This document shows positions 49,467 to 63,135 of a stretch of DNA of 64,000 bases, in pieces. The notes under the pieces were generated by a model, which saw only the letters and a program-made list of their open reading frames with translations, was not told where the DNA came from and searched no databases. Within the stretch, counting starts at the first letter, position 1. The number at the start of each line of letters is the position of its first letter. Source of the stretch: Rhizophagus clarus (taxonomy: Eukaryota; Glomeromycota; Glomeromycetes; Glomerales; Glomeraceae); NCBI GenBank assembly GCA_015698045.1, contig BLAL01000304.1, positions 248,001 through 312,000 of the forward strand. The letters run 5' to 3'. Both the position numbers and the translations under genes were made by a program.

Positions 49467-52400
49467 ATGACTTCTATATCTAAATTTCAAAAAAATATAT
49501 CGTCATTTCAAAATAACACAATAAATGAGGGATCTGTGAAGAGATGTTTAAGATGTTTCTTTAAAAGAGATTCTTGTCGATCATGCATAATAAATTATTT
49601 GAAAAAATATTTTACAAAATGGACTAGTGGAAATGAAAACATAGATAATTTCATTCAAAAAATGCAGGGAAATCATACTCATTTTACATTTATCGCAGTT
49701 TTTGAATGGATACCATATGATCGGTTTAACGACATTAAAATAATAAGTAAGAATTTATATTCAGCAGTATGGAAAGACGGTCCATTATATTGTAGATATG
49801 ATGAGTAAGTATAGTCATTGCAACATCATTTTTCGAACTCATTAATAAAACCCTACAGCTAATTACAAAATTGCGCAGATCCCACAAAGATATTTTTAAG
49901 AGGGAACCAACCAGAAATGTTGCCTTGTTACGTTTAGATAGCTCACAAAATATCACCGATGAATCTTTAAGAAATAAGGTATAAAACATTTCAATATGAA
50001 TTTATTTTTAAATACTTTAATAATTAACTTTTAAATTCCAATAGTTTAATAGATATTCTAGGTATCGGAAATATGGTATATCTCAAAATCCAGAAACAAA
50101 GGATTATGTTATGGTTATTCAAAATGGGTTATTTTGCGAATGTAATGATGGATATACTGGTATAACAGATAATTTGTGCAAGTCATGTCAAACAGATTAT
50201 TTAACACAAAATTTTATAAACTGGACCAGCGGAAATGAAAAAATTGATAATTTCATTCATATGCAATTAAAAATTGGTAATCCAAGTAATATTATATTTG
50301 AATGGATACCATACAATCAGTTTTGTGATATTAAAGAAATAGGAAAATACGGATTTTCCATATTAAATTCAGCAATGTGGAACGATGGTCCATTATATTT
50401 TAATTATTATGAAAGGGAATATACAAGAGAATCATATAGAAGTGTTGCTTTAAAATGTTTACACGACTCTCAAAAAACCATTGATGAAATTCTAAATGAG
50501 GTATGAATTTATTTGCAAATTTGATTTGAACATTTGACATAGAAGTATAACGGTTTTTTATATTATAAAGGTTAAATTAATTATTGATGATAAAATTTCC
50601 CCAATATACGGAATATCTCAGAGTCCAGATACAAAAGATTATATTTTGGTTTTTAATTATGATTGGTATTATAAAAATCATTGTGTATCATGTGGTAAAA
50701 TATATACGAATGTCCAATATAAATGGTGTAGAACATGCCAATTGAAGGAATATTTTATAACCAGTGAAAGTGAAAAAATTGATAATTTTGTTCAAGAAAT
50801 GCAATTAAAAGTTAATAAACCAAGTGATGTAGTATTTGAATGGATACCATACAACCAATTTGATGAAATTAAAGAAATAGCCCAATATGGTTTTTTTACG
50901 GTATATTCAGCAAAATGGAAAGATGGTCCATTAAATTATGGATATGGATATATAAGAAGTTCAGATGATGATCCACTAAATTATAGAGAATCAGATAAAA
51001 ATGTTACTTTAAAATGCCTATATAAAAATGAAAATATTACAGATGAATTTTTAAATGAGGTATAATATTCTCTTTTTAAGTGTTTTTTTTTTTTTTTTTT
51101 TAACTATAATAACAATAATTTTTACATTTTAATAGGTTAAAAAATATTCAATAAATAGACCTAGTGACATACGTAATATATATGGAATATCCCAAAATCC
51201 AGATACCAAACATTATATTCTTGTTCTTCAATTTGATTATTTTGAAGAATATTGTGTAAAATGCAATAAAAGATATTCAGACACAAGATTTAGTTGGTGT
51301 AGAACATGCCAAACAAGTAATTTAAAGATCAGCTGCTGGATCAGCGAAAATGAAAAAATTGATAAATTTATTCAAGAAATGCAATCAAAAATCAATAAAT
51401 ATAATGATATAATATTTGAATGGATACCTTATAATCAGTTTGATGAAATCAAAGAAGTAGATAAAAACAACTTTTTTACAGTATATTCAGCAAAATGGAA
51501 GGATGGTCCACTATTTTATAGTTTTAGTAAAATGGAATATATAAGATATACCAATAAAACTATTGCTTTGAAATGTTTGTATGGCTCACAAAATATTACT
51601 GATGTTTTACATGAGGTACTGTATATAATTTTTTTTATGTATTTGTTCAAGTACAATAAATTTCCCTTAATTTCTCTTCTTATAGTCTACTTAAACTCTC
51701 CTTCTTGATCTAATCCTCCTGCTTTTTTAAGTTCTTTTGCTAATAATATTTAATGTTTATAGGTTAAAAAATATTCAATAAATAGATCTAATGATATACT
51801 TAATATATACGGAATAACTCAAAATCCAGATACAAAAGATTATATTCTAGTTCTTCATTTTGAAGATTTTGAAAAATATTGTACAAAATGTAATAAAATA
51901 TATACGGACACAAGGTTTAATTGGTGTAGGTCATGTCAAATAAGTTTTTTAGAACAAAATTTTGTAAACTGGACTAGTGAAAATAAAAAAATTGATAAAT
52001 TTATTCAAGAAGTACAATCAAAAATTAACGATTATGGTGATATAATACTTGAGTGGATACCATACAATCAATTTAACAACATTAAAGAAATAGACAAAAA
52101 TGATTTTAACAAAACAAATTCAGCAATATGGATGGATGGTCCATTATTTTATAATTATCAGAACAAGAAATGGGCTAGAGTATTGGAAAAAGAAGTTACA
52201 TTAATATGTTTTTATAATAATTCATCAGATATTATTAATGAATTATTAAATGAGGTATGAATTTATTTTTCTGGCTTAATACCTTATTATATATACTATA
52301 ATAATCTAATCCAAATATTTATATAGGCCGAAAAATATTCAATAAAGAAATTTAGAGATACTGTTGGCATATATGGAATATCTCAAAATCCAGATACAAA

Positions 52401-54294
52401 AGATTATATTTTAGTTTTACAAAATGGATACTGTACAAAATGTGGTGAAAAATATACGGATATAAGAAATAATTGGTGCAAATCATGTCAATTAAATAAT
52501 TTATTCACAACAAATTGGACCAGTGTAAATGAAAAAGTTGGTGAATTCATTCAAAAAATGCAGTCGAAAATTAATAAACCAACTGATATAATATTTGAAT
52601 GGATACCATACAATAAATTTAATGATATTAAAGAAATAAGCAAAGATGGTTTTACTACAGAGTATTTGGCAATATGGATGGATGGTCCATTAAATTATAA
52701 TTGTGATAGAAAGGAATATGAAAGAAATTCAGCAGATAAAAAAGTCGCTTTAAAATATGCTGGTATCTCACAAAATATAACTGATAACTTTTTAAATAAG
52801 GTATAATTTCTAATATTTCCAATTTAATTTAAATCCCTTTAATGAACAGTAATTTTAATTTTGTTTATATAGGCTATAAAAGAATACACAATTAATAATG
52901 ATGAAGATTCTCTTAAGATATACGGAATATCTCAACATCCAAATACAAATAATTATATTTTAGTTCTTCACGAAAGATATTTCAAAAAGAATTTCGAAGA
53001 ATATTATTGTATAAAATGTGCCAATATATACACGGATACACAGTATAAATGGTGTAAATCATGTCAAATAGATTATTTTCAACAAAATTTTACAAATTGG
53101 ACTAGCAAAAATGTAAGAGTTGATAATTTTATTCGAGAAATGCAATTAAAAATTACCAAACCAACTGATATAATATTTGAATGGATATCATATAATCAGT
53201 TTAGTAATATTAAAGAAATAGGAAAGGGTGGTTTTGCTATAGTATATTCAGCGATATGGAAGGATGGTCCATTATATTATGATTGGAATAAATATTCAAG
53301 AGAATCAAATCAAAGAGTTGCTTTGAAATGTTTAAATAACTCACAAAATATAACTGATGAATTTCTAAATGAGGTAATTTCTTTAATATATTATTATATT
53401 TAATTTAAACGTATTCATAATAATAAAATAAATAATTTTAATTAATAGGTTCAAAATTATTCCACAGAAAAGTATAGTAATAATATTCTTAAAATATATG
53501 GAATAACTCAAAATCCAGATACAAAGGATTATATTATGGTTCTTGAATATGCAGATGGAGGAAATTTTTGCGATTATTGGATAAATAATGGAAATCACAA
53601 AAATTTCAATTGGCACGATAAAATACGAACATTAAATAATATTATTAAAGGACTTAAGGAAATACATCAAAAACAGATGGTCCATTGTGATTTCCATACA
53701 GGAAATATATTATTTACTATATTGCGTAAAAAAACATATATTTCCGATATGGGATTGTGTAGAGAAGTTAGTAATATGAATAAAGCAAAAATTTATGGAG
53801 TTATGCCTTATGTAGCTCCCGAAGTATTAAGAGGAAAATCTTATACTCAAGCAGCTGATGTATATAGCTTTGGTATGATTATGTACGTTACAGCAACTGG
53901 AAGACAACCTTTTGCTAATCGCGCACATGATGAGGTTTTGGCATTAGATATCTGTAATAAAATTAGACCTAAAATACAAGAGCCAGAAGCACCAAAATGT
54001 TACATTGACTTAATGAAAAGATGTTGGGATTCAAATCCGGATAAAAGACCAGATGTAACTGAAGTACATGATCAAATTTCTTCTTGGAATCAATATATAA
54101 ATAATGACTTATTTAAACAAGCAGAAGAATATCGAAAAGCAAACCTTCCTTTTTTTATAGTTGACCAAACTACTACCCATCCTCAGGCTATTTATACATC
54201 TAGGATACTTAATTCTTTTACAGATGATCTAAAATATGATGATAATGATGATGATGATAATAGTAAATGTTTAGACTATGCAATAAATGATTAG
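49467..54294 (+). CDS. Modular kinase: seven zinc-ribbon/N-lobe modules and one kinase C-lobe
   Basis: Nine exons, 49467-49804, 49879-49978, 50045-50500, 50571-51059, 51136-51615, 51763-52254, 52327-52800, 52873-53373 and 53449-54294, join in frame to 1391 residues. Each of the internal exons contains, in order, the kinase beta4-beta5 segment (YGISQNPDTKDYILVL), a cysteine ribbon (C-x2-C-x11-C-x2-C in modules 3-7), a helix-like IDNFIQEMQ region, then FEWIPYNQF, the glycine-loop region, and VALKCL with the alphaC segment ending in FLNE. Only module 7 has a full glycine loop (GKGGFAIVYSA). The last exon completes it with HCDFHTGNILF, SDMGL (DFG position), VAPEVL and a C-lobe ending RCWDSNPDKRPD. 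All key catalytic residues are present in the composite of module 7 and the last exon, though HRD is HCD and DFG is DMG. It belongs to the large TKL-like kinase expansion of Glomeromycotina (family knowledge). The single-gene model is inferred from perfect frame continuity; separate or alternative transcripts are possible. Confidence 0.8.
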
Positions 54295-55880
54295 AAATTA
54301 CTATATTTTATTTTTTCATATTTACGACTCAAATGAAATATATCTTTTTTTTTTCTTTAAAATAGAAATTATTAATACTGAATACTGATTAACATAATAT
54401 ATTATTTACTTGAATCAGTTTGTATTGAGCAGATTATTTAAATATAATAAAGCTATGTATTAATTTTTTTTACGCAGGATTAAAAATATTAGAATATTAA
54501 CTTATTTACATTTCTATGATCGATCAATTTGGATAAGTTTTGATCGATCAAACAAAAATTTAATCAATTCTAATATTTTGTAGTTGTTGCATTTTATTAT
54601 TTTATTATTTAAGTATGTAATTACTATTAATAAGATATTCTAATTTCATTAAATCGATCGAAAAATCAGTTGCACGTGATCAATCGATTTCTAGGTCGTT
54701 TACTTTATTATAATAAATCAATATAGAAATAACATTCATAAGCAATCCACTAAAACGAATACATTGAAAAGATAAACAGATAAAACGTTCATTCATGAAC
54801 ACACATCCTTTTCCTGATTCCGAAACAGGGTCAATGATCTCAAATATCTGTATAATGACAAGATCTAATAAATTAACAATAATGATCATTGGGATGTAAA
54901 ACTAAAATACTTTCCTGTGACTGACAGAAATTTTATTAAAAATTAAAAGAAGCAGTGTTTCGAATTTTATTTTATGACTTTTTCGATCAATATAAAAACA
55001 TGCAGTGTTCGTCTGTCCGCACATTTGATCAGCGATTCCGGTTATATAAACAGCAAAACTCAACTTTACCATAGAATTTTTGCAACACTCGGTTTAAGAT
55101 AAGATGAACTTTCTTTTAATGCACCATTTAGGGCAAAGATGAAAAGATGATTTAAGAAAAAAAAATCAAGAAATCTACAGACGATTGGACTAATAATTTT
55201 AGATATTCATTTATTATGTTTAATATCTGATTTGTGAATTTGCCATTAGACTTTAAATTAAAGCTATTCTTAATTAATTGAATTTAATAAAATTTGGTGC
55301 GTATGAAACTTTATTTATTTTAAGAATCTAACATTACATGTTAAAAGTAGAAGTAATGACTTTTTTCCCTATTGCAAAATGAAACATTATCTCAATATCA
55401 CTCTTTTTGGGACTTTTCGTGAATAACTCTTTCAGTTTTGTTTGCGACGCGACTATCTTTGTTTTCTTGACAACACCAAGAACATTGGTTGATTCGCAAG
55501 AAAAAGATTCTAACTAGTGAAACATAAAGGAATACCTTCAAACATAATATTTTTAAGCCCCACAAGGCTTTCTGGAATGATTCTCCATGTTGATCCAATT
55601 CAATATTGACATATTTTGAACACAAAATAATGTATATACAGTGTTACTCTGGTCAGTTCGTCGATCAGGTAACTATGACTTGGAGACAGGGATGCAATAG
55701 ATATGTCTCAAGTCCAATCAACAAGACACACTATTCACAAAGGGACAGTTCGTTTATAAGGTAAAAGATTTTATTTATTAATTATATGAACTTGTTATTA
55801 CAACTTTGTTATTACACTCTCTGATGTTTTTCAACTAAAAAGAAATTTCAGGATATTTATACAAAATAAAATATATTTAA

Positions 55881-56012
55881 AAATATAACAAATAAATCTA
55901 ATATATCAAATAAAACTAATAAATCAGATAAATAAAATAAATCAATTAAATCAAATAAATCAGATAAATCAAATAAAACTGATATATCAAATAAATCGGA
56001 AATATCAAAAAT
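55881..56012. repeat. Degenerate minisatellite of AAATAAATC(AGAT) units
   Basis: Repeated phrases AAATAAATC, CAGATAAATC and CAAATAAAAC in variable order over about 130 bp. Not coding. Confidence 0.75.
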
Positions 56013-56064
56013 AACAGGCTATGATGGCTTTGGCTTAGGCGGCTCTATATACTTTGCCACAATG

Positions 56065-56072
56065 TCACGTGA
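56065..56072. promoter_or_regulatory. TCACGTGA palindrome
   Basis: Exact palindrome in gene-poor DNA, not close to a recognised start codon. One of six exact copies in the window. Confidence 0.35.
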
Positions 56073-57868
56073 TTACTACGCCAACAACAGTACATAATAT
56101 ATCTTTCTGTTGAGATTTTTTGTTAAATGTATTAACTAACTTTGCACTAAAGTGTTAAACATTCTCTATTTGCTTCCCAGTTATCTTCATGAATTATTCC
56201 GTGTAATCAAATCTTTAATTGATTCTTTTGTAAATTTCAACTCTTCAGGAGACGATCTAATTGATCTTTCATTTCACGAAAAAGCTTTTACTTATAAGAA
56301 ATTTATGTTCAATAGATGCTAACGACATCTCTTCACCTCTTGAAGCAACAGAAATAATAATTTGAATAAATTAATGAGATTCAAGGTTAAGAAATAAATT
56401 TATTAGAAGATTTCATACTAACCGATGAACTTGCTTTCACATGTTAAAAAGCAGTAGTCAAGATATGGCAATTCTTGTAGCGCCTTAAAAAAAGATATTC
56501 TGCACAACAGATAAGGCAATTTATTGTGAAGTAAATCTATGGAAATGAACAATTAAATTCACGAAAAAAAATTGAATTCGGTTCATCCAATAATTTAATT
56601 AAATGAATCAATTTCGTCTAGTGCAATAAACGAAGTCGAAATTTGCTATGAAATTTATTACAAGTGTCTGAAGAAGAAAGAAAAAAGTGCGAAATTAGAA
56701 AGATTATAAAGGAAAAGAAAATTAGTAATCAAATCCTCAAAACATACATTATTAATTAAATTCACCAACATATTCATTCTGTGATCTCGTTAGTGACAGG
56801 ATTCCCATGTATAATTGTGTTTGATTTTCAGCCTATCCGTTATAAACCAATTTGTTGTGGCAATTATGTTCAAACAATTGATCCATTATAATAAAATATA
56901 TTTATTATATGGATTTTGTTCGTTGTTTTCTCATGTTAATCGTTTAAGTAAATCTTGATTTTTAGATGTAGAGCGAATTTAACGAGGCAGAGTATGTTAT
57001 TGTCATACCCCACTTCATTCATACCACTAGTCATTTCCGTAGCTCTTCTGCTAGACCCTGCACTTTCTGTATTAATTGGGTTCAGTTTATACTTTGCCAG
57101 AATTTCTCTACCGCCACTGAATTAGTTTACCCCTAATTTAAGGAAAGTTTGACAAATATAAGATATTGATCTTTACATTACTTATGCTGCATCACGTTTG
57201 CACCAGAGGTAGCAAAAACGTTTAGACAAGCTTGCGCAAGCGCTATTCTTCTGGATTAGTGGTATCGTCATTATCAAATGAAATAAGTGTTCCCTAGTAC
57301 ACACTGTAAACTTTATTATTTTCTGTAGAATGTCTTATGCTCCAGGAAGCCAAGTAGCGACAGGAAATTAAGTGCAAATCAATTATGATAAGCCACTAAT
57401 CTGGTTACACATCATGACATCATTTATGTTACCATAATTTTTTTGCAAATGTATCGTACTACCGACCTGTTAGATACTTTTGTACGTCATAAATATTTTA
57501 GCAAACATTTTCTCGTTATTGCTTATTGTGTACGCATTATTATATTATTTTCCTTGGTGACAAAGATTACATTTATTTTCGGAATAAAATGCGTGATTGT
57601 CATGAATAGTAGTAACTTCTTCAGCCGGGATTTGAAATCAAACATTAAATGTCAATAGGCCGCCAACCGTCTATATATTTATCATCATTGATCTTTAATT
57701 TTCGTTGTATTTAATTTTCGATAATCGGTGTTATATTGACCACTACGTACGTTGGAACTTAATTTTAGGTCAGGAATTTCTATTTACCTTCACGGAATCT
57801 ACGACCTTGTTATGATTTATTTACAACTTCCATTGTTAATTGAACATCCCCATTTTGCGCAGTCAACG

Positions 57869-58155
57869 CAGGACCCCGGAAACTAATAATAGATGCGACC
57901 GGCAAAATTGGACAAATTTTATCATATTTTTACTCGCACGATGATTGGTTAAAAACGAAGATCATTACTATATAAGACAGTTAAATCACATGACTCTGCA
58001 GAAATTTTGTATCACATTACCTTTTTTAGTAAGATTTTCGGGTCTTTATTATCAACTTTACCTATAATTTAGCCGGTAACACTAAGCACTTTTCTTATAT
58101 AAATTTTACCTAGTCCATGCGCCGGTCGGTTCTGTTATAAGTTTCCGGGGTCCTG
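57869..58155. mobile_element. MITE with ~30-bp terminal inverted repeats (CAGGACCCCGG...)
   Basis: The left end begins CAGGACCCCGGAAACT and continues to CGACCGGC; the inverted right end begins with the same 16 bases and the same CGACCGGC further in, with a few mismatches between. The 287-bp element has no ORF of note. Flanks TCAACG (left) and TCCACG (right) could be an imperfect target duplication. A CAGG start and short length suggest a hAT-like non-autonomous element, but the superfamily is not certain. Confidence 0.78.
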
Positions 58156-61100
58156 TCCACGCACGTTATATATTATTATTCTATTTTTGATTTCTAATTT
58201 CTCACATTCTTTTCCTGATAAAGTGATTTCCATTATGTTAATTTGATAAAACTTAGGACTAAAATTTCTATTCACGTTTGTATTGACGCGTCCTCGCTCC
58301 CCACCATTTATTGCGGTGAATCTAAAAGTTTCTTCGAAGTCATCCTGAGCTTTGTCGTGGTTGTGACGCGAAACACATTAAAGCAAGTAAAAGACTCTTG
58401 AAATGGTTAATCGAATATAGGAAGAGCTTGTTTTGTCTATGACAAGATATCTTGTTAGTAAATTAGCCACAAAGAATGCACCGAATTATAAGGATAATGA
58501 TCCATGAAATGGCGTAAGTAAAAAGACAACGAGAACACGTTTCAAGTAATAGATGAAAAAGCACCAATGGTTATGTGAGATGAATAAGACGGGGATGTTA
58601 TATCTGCTGCTGATCTGCGGAATGCACTTAACGTTATCATGGTACGTTGAATGAAAAAAAAAAAAATAAGTCAATGTTAAAATAAATGATTAATGTATTC
58701 ATTCACTTTTATTAATTTCACATTCATTATTTTTCTGCTTATTAAGCAAAAATATTATATCCACAGATTCTTTTCATCTGGATCTAAAAGAATTGTGTTT
58801 AAAGTCTGATTTATACAATACCTAGTACTATACTGGTAGTAGTTTCTATAATAAAGATATTTGATATTAAATGTAAAGCTAAATAATTGTTCTATCACGT
58901 TCTATACAAGATACGCTTAGAGGTTAGAAGATAAATTGAGAATAATATACGGACAATAACAAATTAATAACAACAAAATAGACGGGATTATTTTCTGTTT
59001 AATATATGAAAAAATCTAGTCACAAATGTGAAATTACAATGTAGCAAGTTACACAACACATATTAATAATAAATACACGATGATTTAACGTTGACATACA
59101 AAATTAACTCGCTACCTTCGGAAATACAAAAATCGACCCTTTTAATAGTCAACATCTTGTCATTTCTTGTCTTCCAATAATATTGTCAAAACTGTCTTAT
59201 AAAAATGCTTCAAGCGGTACATAAATCTCATCCTTTAAGCTAACGTCTTGAAATCAAATAACGATTAACTATCTTGGTAGTTATGGGTTCTTTGTAAATA
59301 GTTATCTATCGTATTTTCGTTAATCACAATGCCTAAAAAGGCTAGAAGACCGATAGAAACGAAATACGTGAAAAGATTTTGGTAAAAAATTTGGAATAAT
59401 TCGTATAATAGTAGATACAGTATATGTGATGAATTGTTTCAAAAATTTCTTGATTTATATTTACACTTTATCAATTCTGATAATAATTCTCGAACCATCA
59501 GAATATAATCCGTTCCTGTTTAAATTATGAGTTATGACGGAAGACAAATTGCAAGTTGAAAATATAAAAAAATAATTAAATCATATACTATAAATTATTT
59601 TATTATACTTTGCAATCGGTTCTCAAGTTAAGTATTTAGAAGTACAAATTTCTATTGAAATCAGAGGTTGTACGTGTAATCCAATAAAATACATTTATTA
59701 AAAAAAATAATTTAAATAAATGAAGAAAAAGTAGAATAACAATAAAAAAAAAAAAAACAAAAATATATGAATTCTATTTAGTGTTAAGAAAAACATCCAA
59801 TCGCATAATTGATAGTCAAGGAAAAAAACAACCGTAAACGAAAAAAAAGGTTTTAATGAAATAAATTTGTAAATAAAAAAATGATTTTAACGGAAATAAA
59901 AAAAATTGTAAAAAAAAAAAATAAAATAAAGGTAAAAGTAAAAAATAAAATAAATGCGCAAAACGCAACGAAATATGATAACAAATCAATTATATTCGTT
60001 TCCGACGGATACGCAGAAACGAATCAATCATATTCGTTTCTGACAGAATATTCGTCAGTTTTCTAAGTTGTAAATATAACCACTGTTTTGCTTAACATAA
60101 GCATAGAGATTTTTCTCGAGGCAAAATTATGGCTGCTTTTATATTTAATATTTGAACCTTGCGAAGTATCAAAAGAGATGTGTGAAGGGAAATATACGTG
60201 ACGAGTCAACAGATTCATTTTAGTTAAAAGGAAAAAGAACGCGCTCATTATTTCATTAAAATGACGAATTAAAAGTACTGATCGATTTATTAAATATTTA
60301 AATGAAATTTCCTGATACATTGATTGATATAGTCATATCTTCGTGTACAAAACAAATCCAATATTAAAAAATAATCATTCAGATAAATATTTCTGTGAGC
60401 TAAATTACTTAAATTTTTTTTATTATTACAATACAATTATTGATATTTGTTAAATTCAAACTTTTTTTGAGTTATAATGGTTATTATTATAATTATTATT
60501 AAAAAAGTATGTTAAAAAATCAGCTCATTTCTTTATTCTAGTTATGTTTTTAGGTTTTGTTTATTTGGGCTGACATACATGATACATCAAAGGTGATTCA
60601 AGGAGGCATCTTATCTTTATGTAAGCGAAATTAGAATTGTGCAATTATATCGTAATCAGGTTGTTTGTTACACTTTGCGAAAAAATTAGTACTAGTTGAA
60701 TATCAACTATGCTTTTATGTGTATTTGCTACACACCAATTTCAGTGTTTCATTACAAATTCTCTCCTTAAACAATCGCCTAAACCCCAAAACAAAACATA
60801 TCAGCTATATGTATATGTGATAATTTAAAATTTCGCAAACCTCGCAAGCCTCACGATTCTCATGAACTTCGCAAAACTTCATAATTAATTCATAGAATAA
60901 TGTACTCAACTTTTTGGAAAGATGGATTTCTTCACATAAACAAACATTTTTATATTTCTCCGGGATTTCAAAACGTGAGTTCACCAAATTACCCGGCAAC
61001 TTATAAAATATACGGCTATTTTTCTCTTTATAGTGGATGAATACTCAACACCTATGAATTATTAAAAGATTTCACATCCGACTTGCCCTCATAATGATGT

Positions 61101-63135
61101 ATCAATGCTGCATAATTATTTGACAATAATTATCACGATTATCTATCAAGAAAATAGTCCATGGCATCTACCGAATGAAGTAAATTTGAAACGCGAAAGC
61201 GCCTTCAAAGAACAGTGAAAGTGCAAAGAAGACTCATCCACGAACGAATAACAAGAAAGCCAAAGCGCCGAAGAATGGATCCAACAAGTTCAATTCGTTA
61301 ACCAAAACGGAGTTAAAGGAATTGTTGTTGACAATGCTGGTGAATTAGGGGAGTACTTTATTGCGGTTTCGTAGAATAACAGGGAAGATTGTCGCATGGG
61401 CATGTTAGGAGTTTACTTAGGTCGGTCGTTCGAACGCGGGATCTATCTGTCTAGCAGGAAAAAAGTGAATGGGCTTTTTCTTTTTTTTTTTTTCTTTTAC
61501 TAGTTGTTTTATTTTCTTTACTTTATACGTTCAATCCTTATATATTTCTCCAGAATAACTTCTCATACAAGTTTCCATACGATAGAAGTAGGTAGATAGT
61601 AGGTTTTTTTTCTTTGTCGTTTTTTCTTTTTTCTTTTTTTTTTGGAGTCTTAAGACCTGTAATTGCAGGCGTTTCTTTTTTTCCATGACCGAGCCTGTGT
61701 ATCGAGTTTTATTGTCTTCATATAAATAAAACAAAATAAAAATGAATTAATTTGAATTTAAATTCATAATCGATTATTTCTATTTTCTTGACAGTGACTT
61801 ATATGTATCATTTGAGATAAATTATATTTCATCAAATTCTTAATCAACACCTGATTTTTCTTGAAAATATAACTTACATAGCGTCGCCCGGAAAAAATGG
61901 TAGTCGGATTTATATGATGGTCCTATATAATAAGTAGATTAGGATTAGGGTATTTGGATTAGGATAGGTTAGGCACATCCTAGCTTTTCCTCACCGCCGG
62001 TAAATTTCAATTCATATTTTAAGCGCTGAGAATATTTTTATGTGTAAAAATGCTAATTGTCACCGATTATTATTTGTACTTCTAAATATAGCATGTAAAC
62101 CCGGCAAAATAGATTTGATGGTTTTGCTACGAAAAAATTCGCATTTTGAAATTTAATTGTAAATGTTTAAACTTACTCTTACTCTTTAAAGAAATTTAAA
62201 ACGGTAGAGTTCTACGATTTATAATTATTCCCTATGACAGATTTCCAACGTCTAAAATAAAATAATTGAAATAATTAATTATTTTCTAAGTAATTGTTTT
62301 ACGTTCATTAGTAGATAGAAAGGAAGCTTTCTTCCAAACTATATATTACTTGTATTGTGATTAACATATTACATTAAACTAAGAAATACACTTTACTAAA
62401 GTTTGAAATACCATAAGCTATCATGATATGATCATAATTCCCTCACATTAAAAATTTTAACAGGTTACAATCTACATATGAATGGAATAGAGTAATTATT
62501 TATTTAAAAAAGAAATATGATTCATTTATTTTATTTCTTTAATTGTTAGAACCAAATATATTTGTAAGAGACGATTGCTTGTTATTTAATAAATAATATT
62601 AATATTATTTTTAATATTGATTATTATTATCACAAATTATTTATTAAATAAAAATAAATGAAGACTGTTAGGGCGCTTCTCAGGTTCTCATGAACCACGA
62701 TTTATCATTTTAAGTCTTATAACGTTTAATTATAAAAAGGAGGAAAAAATTACGATATGAGCGAGTCCGTGAGAGAGTTTTAATATTTGTTGTATTGAAG
62801 TTGAAATAATATTTATGTGTTTATGTACTAGAATGAAAACTAATAGAAACAGATACTATAATTTATTTTTAGAAAGTGTACTTTAAATTTATGCATTTTC
62901 ACTTTTCATTATAGTAGTTGAACAAACAATATCACTTTTTTTTGTAAAGATGTTTTATGAACAAATAAAGACTTTAAAAAAGATCACATTAATTTTGATC
63001 AGTTTATTAAGAATGTGATCAAATAAAAATAAAAATAATTTCTTTAATATTACGCATCATTCCTTATAAACTCAAAGATAATCTTCAGAATTGGTTCGGT
63101 TTTTAATTTTCAATATAACGCATTTGACCCTATGT
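58156..63135. other. Long gene-poor intergenic region
   Basis: AT-rich DNA with A and T runs and no recognised gene. The frame at 60805-60999 (minus) is Cys/Glu-rich but short and unsupported. A degenerate TTAGG-like stretch lies at about 61936-61972. Around 61190-61360 there is a codon-like but interrupted K/N-rich segment. Confidence 0.5.

Larger units (their letters stand above)
54295..57868. other. Gene-poor intergenic region
   Basis: Contains a short tandem AATAAATC-type repeat (55881-56012), a TCACGTGA palindrome at 56065-56072 and GCACGTGA at 54672-54679. Small frames near 55398-55625 and 57443-57658 have no domains. No gene recognised. Confidence 0.5.

Noticed and set aside
61936..61972. 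TTAGG/TTAGGG-like stretch, possible interstitial telomere
   Set aside because: Only two or three degenerate units, not a tandem array; likely chance in AT-rich DNA.
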